NCBI GenBank assembly: GCA_949358305.1
Contig: OX442315.1
Span: 2,666,001 to 2,730,000 of the forward strand
DNA from: Strigamia acuminata
Taxonomy: Eukaryota; Arthropoda; Chilopoda; Geophilomorpha; Linotaeniidae
Direction: 5' to 3'
Length of the DNA stretch: 64,000 bases
Notes under the pieces: generated by a model
Told to the model about the DNA's origin: nothing
The model's database searches: none
What the model saw: the letters and a program-made list of their open reading frames with translations, nothing else
Part shown: piece after piece, positions 10,501 to 21,100 of the stretch
How the letters are laid out: each line of letters starts with the position of its first letter
Numbering within the stretch: the first letter of the stretch is position 1
Position numbers and translations under genes: made by a program

Positions 10501-12045
10501 CCCGAGAAGGATGAATGGCGCCAAGCGATGAACGATGAGATTGACACTATGCATGAGCGCGAGGTTTGGGAACTTGTTCCACCACCGCCCAACACTAAGA
10601 TAGTGGGTTGCAGATGGATTTACACGACCAAACAGAACGAAGAGGGAGAAATTGCACGTTATAAGGCGAGACTTGTCGCGCAAGGATTTTCCCAAGTCTA
10701 CGGCGAATCCTATGAGGAGACATTCTCACCCGTGGTAGACTTTTCGATCGTGCGTTTCATGTTTACGCTACTCGTCTGTATGCTCAAATGGTCGTACATT
10801 CAAGCTGACGTCAAATGTGCGTATCTTTACGCAAAGTTGCATAAAACCGTCTACATGCGACAACCGAAAGGTTTCATCATTGAAGGCAAGGAGAACTATG
10901 TCTGCAGACTCCTCCGAGCCATCTATGGCTTACACCAATCTGGAAGAGAATGGGGAATAGAACTGGAGGAGACTTTATTGAAATTAGGACTAGAACACGT
11001 CAATTGGTGCAATTGCGTTTATAAGTACGGGAATGTCGCGTATTTAATCGTCTACGTGGACGATATCGTTGTCTTCGGAAAGCAGTACGAAGATGCGATG
11101 AAAATACTCAACATGATTGGAACACAATTCGATTTAGTGATTCTCGGACAAACGAAGAAGCTGCTGGGAGTCGAATTTCACTCGCACAAACAACAATTGG
11201 TTCTACATCAAAGATCGTACGTGAACAAAGTGTTGTTGAAATTCAAAAATTACTTGGAACATGTGAAGATTCGATCTCAACCGATGACAAAAGCAACTGT
11301 TCTCACGAAACGAGATTGTCCGGACACAATTGATGAATTCAAAGTCATGGAAGGAATTCCATATAGAAGCTTACTTGGATGTTTAGCATTCATCGCGTCG
11401 AGAACAAGGCCCGACATGACTTATGCAGTGAACATCCTGAGCCAATTTCAATCGAATCCAGGGTGGGACCACTGGATTGCACTTTTGGACTTACTCAGTT
11501 ATCTGAGAACAACAAGAAACCACGGATTAATGTTGTTTCCAAATGATCGGATCGAGGTAATCGGATACAGCGACTCCGATTATGCAAACAACAGAGACGA
11601 CCGGATCTCCGTTGGAGGAACGCTAGTGACTTTGGGCAGCACACCCATCTACTGGCGCACCTTCAAACAACGGAACGTAACATTGTCAACAATGGAAGCC
11701 GAGTACGTAGCCCTTACAGAAACTGTCAAGGACTACATCTGGATTGTTCGTGTCCTGCACGAAATATCCCCGGAATTAGCTGGAAGATTCTCTCATTATG
11801 TCATGTGCGACAACATATCAGCAGTGGACTTCACAAAATCTTGTGTTGAGAACAGGAAAACAAAGCACATTGACATCCGTTACCATTTTATAAGAGAACT
11901 TGTTAAAAGAGATAATCTTCTAATCGTTCACGTAGGCACAAAGTCCAATCATGCCGACATTTTCACAAAGTCAGTTGACAAAGCTGACCTGGTGAAGTTT
12001 TGCGATCGCTTCTTAGTTGATTTAAGCATTTTGCGGGCTCAATAA
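7573..12045 (+). CDS. Copia A Gag-Pol polyprotein
   Basis: A single 1490-residue polyprotein. The ATG at 7573 is chosen because it precedes the conserved Copia gag start (LLNRTNYDTWKQQ); a GTG further upstream at 7528 is not used. Domains in order: UBN2-type gag; CCHC knuckle CFRCNQPGHWARDC near residue 268; protease DTGA near 327; pre-integrase zinc region (H...H...CDVC); integrase core with D at about 557, then RTDNG and SERLN; Copia-type reverse transcriptase with YVDD near 1160; RNase H with SDSDYA near 1332 and a late KHIDIRYHF motif. All catalytic residues are visible and no stop interrupts it. The length is typical of insect Copia. Confidence 0.96.
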   Translation: MDTEKLDRKITLLNRTNYDTWKQQIKVLLMHHGCWAFTDGTQEALAPGASWRDRSDFQLRKGRAFSLIYYAIEEQYHELLSGTEDAKTAWDTLKTNFEPVSRARIIRLLDEFFNLKYDPATETIGVFAAKIRNAAKRLADVKHDLDNLYQAFQLIRYLPQEYQSIVQSIYRWDDKDFTLEKVEAELVAEEGRLAQQRRDSGQAPITDAFNMGTSTKNNDNSSKSQQQQGNSSQNNRGGQRGGKSNYRGGKNSRNFRGNTTGSPGRGPCFRCNQPGHWARDCTAQLPSNNSQNTNTAEELDTNMFDVGFLTELSEEEMLQCSAANNCWIYDTGATGHFCKDRNQFFNFKETTGTISQADKKTLIQIQGVGDVCVMCLVGSETIPITLKKVYYAPDMRRNLLSGPCIDEARCKVAVGSGLVKIYDPQWKRQLMEGVKKDRLYYIKLSDQKPDFEKLRQKANNKANAGEQRKQEPTISTQSTTKSASNPEEARLWHERLGHIYFPSVQAMSKGGAVIGLPILDVPITQCDVCTLAKKKAISHKSLPGIRSTEPLQLLHMDVCGAFGTPTLSGNVYFLTITDDFSRYSTVYLMKKKDEVFDIFQKHVKRIERLLGKSVLAIRTDNGMEFCSNKFGEYLQGLGIAHERTNAYTPVQNGVSERLNQTLANGMRALVYDAGLEHRFWGEAILTFNYLRNRIAKLNSDKTPMELYYGRKPSLRHLRKFGSLCFVQKRIRDGKIDNKSLHGIMLGYSRITRGYRVWLPEFSKVIETSDVKFVESRRGVEGVLGLPEKYTTYIDNLDDNLDTDNERQYYSDEDVRPPLPPPIPVKKKEDPQLELPPVKLKFRLPDDKLRHNLPEVKLQGTLPQPGQGLLNPVPTIPALVWKKTEKVRPTGQRDVEYTIEGYDKPKLRSIPDVKRYCADHNLRVPEHLFEDKRKKKPSESNTTADNLDLDFDDMNINFEANHLEVHVPVRYEEIANLPEKDEWRQAMNDEIDTMHEREVWELVPPPPNTKIVGCRWIYTTKQNEEGEIARYKARLVAQGFSQVYGESYEETFSPVVDFSIVRFMFTLLVCMLKWSYIQADVKCAYLYAKLHKTVYMRQPKGFIIEGKENYVCRLLRAIYGLHQSGREWGIELEETLLKLGLEHVNWCNCVYKYGNVAYLIVYVDDIVVFGKQYEDAMKILNMIGTQFDLVILGQTKKLLGVEFHSHKQQLVLHQRSYVNKVLLKFKNYLEHVKIRSQPMTKATVLTKRDCPDTIDEFKVMEGIPYRSLLGCLAFIASRTRPDMTYAVNILSQFQSNPGWDHWIALLDLLSYLRTTRNHGLMLFPNDRIEVIGYSDSDYANNRDDRISVGGTLVTLGSTPIYWRTFKQRNVTLSTMEAEYVALTETVKDYIWIVRVLHEISPELAGRFSHYVMCDNISAVDFTKSCVENRKTKHIDIRYHFIRELVKRDNLLIVHVGTKSNHADIFTKSVDKADLVKFCDRFLVDLSILRAQ

Positions 12046-12071
12046 GGAATGAGATAATACGGGGGGCCGAA

Positions 12072-12392
12072 TGTTAAGATATAATGTATATTGATAAGCA
12101 ATCACTATTTACAACACGTGTGTATATATATATCTTTGCGTATTATCATGTAGCTAAGTGTTAGTGTATGTGTTTGGCCAATGCGAGTGATCGCAATGTT
12201 TGTTTACATACAGTGTCTGTATGCTGCCTACAGGTGGCGCTGATTGCATTGAGGTCATGTGACCAATCAATAAAGATCACTTGATGTTTTGGTTCTCACC
12301 TGTTAACATGTTGTGTGTTTCTTTCACCTGATGCATTTTTCCAATCCACTACATTTGTCACTATTAGCAGAAGTTAGCAACACTATTCAACA
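12072..12392 (+). repeat. 3' LTR of Copia A
   Basis: Direct copy of 6461-6781. A purine-rich tract containing a run of six G (12061-12066) lies just before it and is the likely plus-strand primer. Confidence 0.96.
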
Positions 12393-13863
12393 CAAACTAG
12401 TTGAAGAGCTAGAAGCAGAGAATCTCATTGAGAAATCCACGGGACCTTACATAAGTCATCCCGTAATAGTTGCCAAACCAAATGGCACATATAGGCTATG
12501 TATTGATTACAGATGGCTAAATGCGATCACCGAAATCAATGCAATCCAAATGCCCAGTATTGATTTGCTCATGCACAATACTAATCAGGCAAAATACTTC
12601 ACCTCACTTGACCTTACAAAAGGATATTATCAAGTAGAGATGGAAGACGAAGATAAGCAGAAAACTGCTTTCTATACTCCGAAAGGCAACTACCAATTTG
12701 TACGTATGCCATTTGGGTTATGTAACGCGCCTTGTACATTTCAAGCCCTAATGGAACAAGTTATGGGTGACGCGTTATATAAACATGCATTAGTCTATTT
12801 AGACGATGTAATTATCTTTTCTCAGACCTGGGACCAACATCTCGGTCACATTAAAGATGTCTTAGAACGACTAGACAAAGCAAACTTGTCCGTAAATAAA
12901 GAAAAGTCTAAGTTCGGCAGAACTACGCTAAAATTTCTAGGACACTTAATCACTCCAAATGGATTGGCCCCGGATCCTGACAAAATCGCGTCAGTACGAA
13001 AATTTCCAACCCCAAAAACATCGAAAGATGTTCAAAGGTTTCACGGGTTGGCAAATTTCTTTAGGAAGTTTATTCCTAACCACGGTGAAATTGCTACTCC
13101 ACTGACTAGCATAATGCATGAGAAAGCAACTTTTGTCTGGGGACAAGAGCAAATGGACGCTTTCGAAAGAATTAAAGACATCTTATGCGACGAAACTCAA
13201 GTTTTGTTAATGCCTAACATGCTCGAACCCTTTGTGATTCTAACAGACGCTTCACATTCAGGATTAGGAGCGGTGTTATGCCAAGATGTGGATTTTCTTG
13301 ACAAAAACAAGGACAAATGGATTAAAACTCCAAGACCCGTAGCTTATGCTAGTCGCGTACTTCGAGGAGCCGAGCAACGTTACACTACTCCCGAACTAGA
13401 GTGTCTAGCTGTAGTATGGGCTGTAGAACGTTTCCGACCCTACATAGAATACACGTCATTCACCTTGGAGTCAGATGCAGAAGCCTTAAAATGGCTAATG
13501 GGAACGCCAGAACCTTCTGGTCGTTTTGGCCGATGGGCAATTAAACTGCAATGCGGCGCCTTTAAAATTAAGTATCGTCGTGGTACTCAAAATCAAGTCG
13601 CAGACGCATTTTCAAGAGCTCCTTTGAGTATTGAAGACATTCCGAAGGATGATTATATCGAACCCACGGAAATAACTCAATTCTGGCCCGAGTGGGACGG
13701 AAATAAAGAAGTTACTCGTAGAGAAGAACCAAAACCCTGTCAGTTCTTAACAAACGTGTCAATAAAGTTTGATTATTCCAAAAAATTAGATAATTCTTTG
13801 GAAAAGGGGGAGAAAGGTCATGTAGAACCAGAAACTTTATTTAGTGCTTTACCGAAGTACTAA
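12393..13863 (+). pseudogene. pol: Gypsy 1 Pol part 2: reverse transcriptase and RNase H
   Basis: Continues Gypsy pol after Copia A; the first 5 bases are the duplicated target. RT is recognised by CIDYRWLN, TSLDLTKGYYQ, the catalytic YLDD and the GHLITP motif. RNase H follows with TDASHSGLGA and a DAFSRAP end. An open frame reaching back to 12313 reads Copia LTR sequence and is not the true start. The frame ends at 13861-13863, while integrase resumes in a different frame, so a frameshift lies between about 13842 and 13863. Upstream it is separated from protease by the 6355 stop and by Copia A. Confidence 0.92.
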
Positions 13864-13865
13864 GT

Positions 13866-15563
13866 ATAGTTCCTCCTACCAGAGCAGAAATCATCGAAGC
13901 TCAGCTCAAAGATTACGAATGTAGAAAAATAATAACTCATCTAAAATTAGATGAAGTTGAGCAAAAGAAAAATAAGAAAACCAAGCGATGGATGAAAGAC
14001 ATCAAAGGCTACCAACTAGATTTCAAAGAAAATCATGATAATGAAGATGAGAATAGTAATGATTCCGAAATGTTAATCTTCTTCAAACCAACCTTTGAAG
14101 AAGAATTAAATGATTCCGGCAACGGATTTAAAGCGGTGATTCCACCTTCTTTGGTACGACGAGTGTTGTTCGCATGCCACGGACATCCGTTAAGTGGACA
14201 CGCGGGGATGAGCAAAACGCTCGAACGAGCAAAACTCATCTATTATTGGCCTAAAATGAGCAAAGACACGTGTAATTATGTTCGTAGTTGTGTTCATTGC
14301 CAACAATACAAACCTAGTCAACACCGCAAACACAGAGCGAGTTATACTCCTCACAATATGGCACAGCCATGGGAAGTTCTTTGTTTAGACTTCATGGGTC
14401 CCAAACCCGCTGGTCAATACCAACATAAATATATTTTAGTAGGAATCGATCAATGTACTAAATGGGTAGAATTAGCCCCGTTAAGCAAAGCTTCAAGTGA
14501 AGCAATTATAACAAAATTAGGTGATATCGTACATAGATGGGGATACCCCAGGAAAATTATCAGTGATAATGGAAAACAGTTTGCATCTACCATTTACGAG
14601 GGTTTCTGTAAAAGGCACAACATTAAAATGACTCATATAAGTCCTTATCATGCTCAGGCCAACCCCACAGAACGGGCTAACAGAGATATCAAAATAATGC
14701 TTGCGATTTATTCTGATGTGCACTCTCACTGGCCACGTTTTCTGAATGAATTTGCATTTGCATCCAGAACGGCGAAATCCGAAGCAACCGGGTCGACGCC
14801 ATTTTTATTAAATACGGGAAGAATAGTAACACTACCTTTCGACCCGCGAATTATTCAACACGCGAATAAATTCGATAAAAATAACCCTGAAGAATTCGTG
14901 TTTAATTTACTCGGGATTTTACGAAGAGCACACCAAGAGATGCACCGTAGGATCCAACTAAATTACGAGAAACACGACAAAATTCACCGTAATAAATTTC
15001 ATATTTGCAAATATGAAGTAGGTGATTTAGTCTGGAAGAATACACATATTCTTTCCAATCAAGACAAAGGCATTACTAAAGGATTTGCGGAAAAACGAGA
15101 CGGACCGTGGGAAATCACGGCCGTATTAACAGGAGGTGCATATGCCTTACGAAAATTATTAGATGATTCAGTTGAACCATCAATAAATACGGATGATCTC
15201 ACCCCGTATATCCCTTCATACCCGATTGAGACATGGACTCTGGGTCAGAAAAAAGGAAAACTGGAAGATCATCCAAACCCTGATTGGATGTCGTCAAATT
15301 CCGAATTTAACGAGTCTAATTCACAAGAATTAGATAATCAAGATATGGAAGAAACCCCTCGTGAAAATCTTGAACAAGAAGAAAGAATAATTCCTACCTC
15401 AAATGAAAACGGAAACGAGATTATCGATCCACGAAGTAATAACTCAAACAAACGGAAGCGAACAGCTGACCTTCCGGAGATAATCTCGAGACCGAAAAGA
15501 GCTTCGAAGCCAAATCCGAAATATACAACGGATTTTGTACAGATGATTCAAGAACGTCGTTAA
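13866..15563 (+). pseudogene. pol: Gypsy 1 Pol part 3: integrase
   Basis: Coding-like frame resumes at about 13866; the first ATG is 13992. The HHCC zinc domain (HPLSGHAG ... CVHCQQ) is followed by the DDE core: LDFMGP, SDNGKQF and NPTERAN. The C-terminal region has a GPWEI-type beta motif and a long acidic, polar tail. Integrase itself is intact, but it is out of frame with RT/RNase H, so this copy should not make a full Pol. Confidence 0.92.
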
Positions 15564-16154
15564 AAGAGTCTAAATATAAAAAGAATATTCTAAAAGATAT
15601 TGATTTAATTCAGTTATTGAATATTCAAATCGAAATTCGCGAAGTCACCTGATAAATTATGACCCCGGGTGGAGAGTAAAAGATTCGTTCTATACTCAGT
15701 CTTCTAACACACACGTGAGAGAAGAAGAACTTCGTCGAATTCAACAAAAATCACGGTCAAACGCGTTGACATTGTTAGCTATTAATCAACGAATACAGGT
15801 ATTATGATTATGCATATAAAGTTATATATATATATCATGAAATTTCTTTGAATATTCGAAGAAATACGAACCAGCGGAATTCGTTTATTAGCGGCGGAGG
15901 ATTTGAAAGCCACGTGCTCTAAACTCCAAGTTGTCGTCGAGGCGACTACACTCATAATTCCACAAGATACGCTTCTAAAGGAAGCAGGACATTCTCGTAA
16001 GTTCGATAAAATTATCAATACACGAAAATATAAAATTATAACGAATTATAATTATAAAATTCGTAAATTCAGTTACGCGTTTTCTCAATAGAGGGCGCGC
16101 GCATACCAAAAGTATTGCAAATAAAACTAAGACGTTTTTTATATTTGTAGAATT
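15564..16154 (+). other. Gypsy 1 spacer between integrase and the extra ORF
   Basis: AT-rich sequence without a supported gene. It ends in a pyrimidine-rich run and TTTGTAG just before the ATG at 16155. That resembles a splice acceptor and could serve a spliced subgenomic mRNA, as known for env genes of errantiviruses. This is inference only. Confidence 0.5.
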
Positions 16155-17765
16155 ATGGTCAAGAAGATACCAATTAAAAAGCGGCGAATTGTGATTCAGT
16201 CGAGCTCTTCAGAGGAAGACAATACGCCAACAGTCAACCCGACCATCGTAACGGTCCCGGGAGCACCAAACACTCCTATTGTGCTCGACCAAAAGGGATG
16301 GGACATATTAACTTGGGCCCGAAACAACCCAGATGCTCTCCCAAAGGAAATTCGCCCCAAAACGGCTGTACCCAAAACGGCGATGGAGGTTACCCAAGAA
16401 ACCTTCATTATACCAAAAAAGGACAGTTTCTCCAAAAGCCATCCTTTACAGCCGATCCATAAACCAAGTACGAGTCGAATGAACGATTCGTCGACCTCTC
16501 ATGAGAGAAGTCTAGACGAGATTGTCCAATTAGAGGCGAATCGAAATCCCGAGGGAAATCGCCACCAAGACAACAAACGTAAACAGCGAGAGTACGTTCA
16601 TTACAACTCGCCGCCACCCACGACTTCGCGCGAAGTAGTGTATACTCCCAGATATAATACAGCTAGAGGGAAACGTACGTTTGTGTCCACCAGAGCCCCC
16701 AAACTGCAGCCGATGACTGCTCAACAAAGAGCAGCTAATAAGCAAGAAAAGGCACTACGTCGAAAAGCCGCCTGCGATCGCGACCTGGAATTGGGAATTC
16801 CACACGACAATTTGGAGCTCGCGAAGGGCGAAATACCGTGCCCTTTTTGTTTCGGGGTCGGCTGGATGTCCGGCTCCGGGACTGGATGCCATTTGGCATC
16901 GTGCGGTAATTGTCTCGGAACGAAATGACGATTAAAAATCCAACCCTGGAACCCCAAGTTTGTTTCATTTGTGGTTAAAGGGTTGTTCGATCCACAACCC
17001 CGAAAATGGGCAACCTGCCACCTTTGTAAAGCTTTATTATCTAACGATGGCAAAGCTGTATACGAGGATCCTGAATTTATGAATTCGCGAAGAACGCCCC
17101 TTGGCCTTCAAATGGGCTTGGAAAAAATGCCAAGTATTGTCTGTGTAGATAATGCGACTCAAACGGACGAAGCCGCACTAGTCACCATGCCAAACGTTGT
17201 GGAGCACGGAATTTCGAACGAGTTCTTAATTGAACCTTACCAAGTTCCTCCGAGCACCAAGATAGGACAGTTATTTGTTTGGGAGGTTGAATACTACTAC
17301 CCCATCGTGGCTCGACTTGCAATTATCATTTCTCGTCAATTGGTTACGGGTCTACCCGATCAAATAACAGTAGGATATGTGACCAGGATCATGCAAATGA
17401 TCTTGAATCCACGTCGCGTTGAGGGCTTCAACATTTTGGAGCATCTTTGGAATCTGCTCGTGGGAAAAATCGCAGATGAACTGAAAAACCAAATATGTGA
17501 AGGCTGGATTTTGGTTTTGCCCCCGGTGATTGACATCTACGAAGATCTCAAAAAGATGATCAATGAAGAAGACGGATCGACTGATCAGCCTGAAGCAGGG
17601 GATAAAGCACCCGAGACTCCCATCACCACGGAAGTTGTTGCGACCACTGCATTTTTCATAGATCGGCAACCGGAAGAACCTCTTCCCGCCAAGAAACGTG
17701 GCAAAGGTTCCTCTTCGAAGGATAGGCAAAAGCCCGCCACGGAGACCGAAAAAGGTCAAGATTAA
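16155..17765 (+). CDS. Unrecognised extra ORF of Gypsy 1, with in-frame TGA
   Basis: Located where some Gypsy elements carry env, but it does not look like an envelope: no signal peptide, no clear fusion peptide and no convincing terminal membrane anchor. The ATG at 16155 opens 257 residues to TGA at 16926-16928. The same frame then continues with no further stop for about 278 codons to TAA at 17763-17765. The first half is basic and Ser/Pro rich and ends in a cysteine cluster (CPFC ... CHLASCGNC). The second half begins with another CHLC pair, has a central hydrophobic stretch (LFVWEVEYYYPIVARLAIII) and ends in a charged Lys/Ser tail. The paired Cys motifs suggest a zinc-binding or nucleic-acid-binding protein. 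The TGA may be a nonsense mutation or a leaky stop. Confidence 0.6.
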
Positions 17766-17819
17766 GCCATGATTCGAATTTAAAACAATTAGCAGTTTGT
17801 TTGTGTGTTCTGTGATAAA

Positions 17820-18046
17820 TGTTATAATCGTGTGTGTCACCAGGCCGAATATGTATAAATCCCGAATGAGGGTCTCCGACCGCTAGGGGGAGTTGGTTGT
17901 ATTTTCGGGTCACGGAGGATGACGTGACGTAAACGTGACTTCCGGTCACTTGTTCTTCTGGAGACGCGTGCTCTGTATATGCCGTGCGAATAAAACCCCT
18001 CATATCTTTTCATCCGAAGTTATCCAGTCTTTTCCCAAATACAACA
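17820..18046 (+). repeat. 5' LTR of Copia B
   Basis: 227-bp direct repeat of 22337-22563. An AATAAAA word at about 17989 is a plausible polyadenylation signal. Confidence 0.96.
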
Positions 18047-18048
18047 AA

Positions 18049-18060
18049 GGGTTATGGGCC
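18049..18060 (+). promoter_or_regulatory. Copia B primer binding site (internal Met-initiator tRNA type)
   Basis: GGGTTATGGGCC lies just after the 5' LTR. It matches the complement of the initiator tRNA-Met anticodon region, the same priming mode as Copia A. Confidence 0.75.
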
Positions 18061-18199
18061 ACAGCATCTAACACTGCGTGAGTTTTTACATCTCGTATCG
18101 ATTTTCCGGGCGTTTTGACGAAGGAGTGACCACTGACCGGACCACGAGACGTTAGGCCTAATTTCCAACGCGTGGTAGATCGCCAATCAACCTTCAAAA

Positions 18200-21100
18200 A
18201 TGGCGGACAGAGATGCGATGAGGATCGAAAAGCTGGAGGATGAAAACTACGCCACGTGGGCGTTCAAAATGCGAGTATTCCTGAAGAAGTCGGAATGGTG
18301 GACGGTCATCGTTGACGAAGCACCAGTGAACGGAGCAGCGGCGGCGAGGAACGCGTGGCGTGGCAAGGACGAAAAAGCCATGAACGCAATCGTCCAGGCC
18401 CTGTCGCCAGCACAGACAGTGTACGTGATAAACAAAGACACGGCACGCGAATGCTGGGAGAAATTGGAGGAAATCCACCGAGGGCGAGCGCGCCAAAGAC
18501 AGACTATTTTGCGCCGAGAGCTGACCAAAACGAGGTGGGAAAAAGCTGAGACGGCCACGAAGTTCCTGCAACGTGTGGAGTCGACGGTGAACCAGTTACG
18601 AGCTGTTGGCGGCGAAATTTCGGAGCAAGAGGTGGGAACTTTAATAATACAAAACCTGCCAAAACCATACCACAGCATCCAGAGAGCGTTTGACATGTGC
18701 GACGAAGATGAAGTGACGATGGTCAAGCTGCGGCACATGATCATACAGGAGGAATCGCGACAAACTGGAGACGATGAAGTGGTCGAGAAACTGCATAAAG
18801 TGAACCTGTCCAGCCGCACGAAGAACAACTATCGGGGCGGCGAACGGAACGGTGACCACGACGGAAAACGAGACCTGAAAAACGTAAGATGTTTCAATTG
18901 CCAGAAATTCGGGCACATGGCCAGAAATTGTCGCAGCCAGAAGGAGAGCGAGGGACGACGCGATAACAATTCCAAGCAGTCGAGAGGAAATGCCAAGAAG
19001 GAACAGCAGCCAGACGCCACCGCCAGGGCTGTGAAAGACAGACCAGAGTTTGCATTTCAGGTCAGAATCGACCAAACGGAAGGACGGCAGTGGAACCTCG
19101 ACTCCGGAGCGACGAGGCACATGACGGCGAACAGGGACTTTCTCGAATCGTTCGTGGCAGATGACGGAAGTCGAAAGGTGACGCTGGCAGATGGGCGCCA
19201 AATCCCAATCATGGGCTGCGGAAACGTGAAATTCATTACGAACGACGCTGACTTGATCGCGAAGGAGGTATTATACATTCCTGATTTAAATGACAATTTG
19301 ATTTCGGTGCCAAAACTCGACGACGCGGGTTTACTCGTTGCTTTCGGAAGCGGGAAGTGTACGATATCGAGCGGGGACCGAGTGATAATGACTGCTACAA
19401 AGATCGGGGACGTGTATAGACTGAACGTGGAGACCGTGGTGGCCGCGCAGGCGAACACGTGCCAACAATCGACCGAGATCGATGTGTGGCACAACCGAAT
19501 GTGCCACTTGAACACGGGAACACTGGCGAAAATGCACGAAACGGGTGCAGTTTACGGTTTGGGGCCAATACAGAAGGACGGGCGGGCATGCGACGAGTGT
19601 GCAGCCGGGAAGATGGCCAGAAAACCATTCAAAACGATCGTGAGCGACCAATCGACCAAAATATTGGAACTCGTGCACATGGATCTGTGCGGGCCGCTGA
19701 CGGAGACGATTGGCGGCAGCCGATATTTGTTTTTGCTAATAGACGACTTCAGTCGCAAAATGTTTGTCTATTTTATTAGGTCGAAGTCGGACGTTTTCGA
19801 GAACTTTAAGGAGTTTGTGGCGGCTGTGGAACGCGAAACCGACACGAAACTTAAACGTATCCGATCCGACAACGGAGGCGAGTTCGTGAACCACGAAATG
19901 GGCGAGTTCATGAAGTCGAACGGCATCCACCACGAGCTTACGGTGCCATTCTCACCTGCCCAAAACGGCATCGCTGAACGCGGCAACAGAACGCTGATGG
20001 AGGCAGCACGCACGATGCTGACGGCGGCGGCTTTGCCTTCGAAATTCTGGGCGGAGGCAGTCGCGACGGCCGCACACGTGCGCAACAGATGCTCGACAAG
20101 AGGAAACGGGGACAGGATTCCACAAGAACTTTGGAGCGGACGGAAGCAGCAAGTTGGCTATTTTCGAACATTTGGCTGTGCTGCGCAGATGTGGATCCAT
20201 AATTCCAAACGAAAGAAATTGGACGCGAAGTCGAAACCTGTCATTTTTATGGGTTACTGCGTCAACAGAAAGGGCTACCGAGTCTACGACCCGAAAACTG
20301 AGAAGCTAGAGCCGACACGCGACTTGAAATTCAACGAGGCGAGATGGGGCGGAGAAATGCTGACTTCGCCTCAGGGTTCGAATTTCGTGTCGCCGTACGA
20401 CGCCGAACAAGAGACCGGGGAGCAGACAACAGACAATCCAGAGCCCAACGAAACGGACAACGGTGCCACCGAAGACGAGGAGTCCACCACTGGAAACGGA
20501 GACGGAGACGACGAAGAAGCTAACGAAAACACGACAACACGCAAATCAAAGCGCATCAAGAGGAAGCCAGACCGACTGGTGGTGCAGCCAAGAGGCGCCA
20601 CTTACTGCAAGAGCGTGAAGCACGTCGAGCCAAACACCGTGGTCCAAGCACAGGACTCTCCGGAACACAAGAAGTGGGAAAGCGCGATCCAGGAGGAACT
20701 GAAATCTCACGAGGAATTCAAGACGTGGAGACTGGTGAAAAGAGCCGTTGCAACAAATGTGCTGAGGTCAAGATGGGTTTTTAAAATCAAAAAGAACCAG
20801 CAGGGCGAGATCGAGCGTTACAAAGCCAGATTGGTGGCCGTCGGATGCGGACAACGGCCGGGACTGGATTACGAGGACACATACTCACCTGTAATGCGAC
20901 TTGCGAGCCTGCGACTACTTCTAGCCATTGCTGTCCAACAAAATTGGCGAGTACGACAATACGACGTGAAAACAGCGTACCTGCACGGGAAACTGCTTGA
21001 GAAGGTGTACATGGAGCAGCCACCCGGGAACGAGGAACGAGACCGAGAAGAGTGGGTGTGCGAGCTTCTAAAAGCCATCTACGGACTCAAACAGGCCGGA

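Larger units (their letters stand above)
6461..12392 (+). mobile_element. Copia element A, complete, nested in Gypsy 1 pol
   Basis: LTRs 6461-6781 and 12072-12392 (321 bp each, TG...CA, identical by eye). The target duplication is CAAAC at 6456-6460 and 12393-12397. It has a single open polyprotein frame, a Met-initiator tRNA primer site and a purine-rich run before the 3' LTR. Inserted in the same orientation as Gypsy 1, within the start of the reverse transcriptase region. LTR identity and an unbroken frame suggest a young, possibly active copy. Confidence 0.97.

Noticed and set aside
12313-12392. Apparent start of Gypsy RT frame within Copia A LTR
   Set aside because: The LTR sequence is open in frame by chance; the real pol continues from before the insertion at 6460.
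16155-17765. Interpretation of the extra Gypsy 1 ORF as an envelope gene
   Set aside because: No signal peptide, membrane anchor or glycoprotein-like pattern; called unknown instead.
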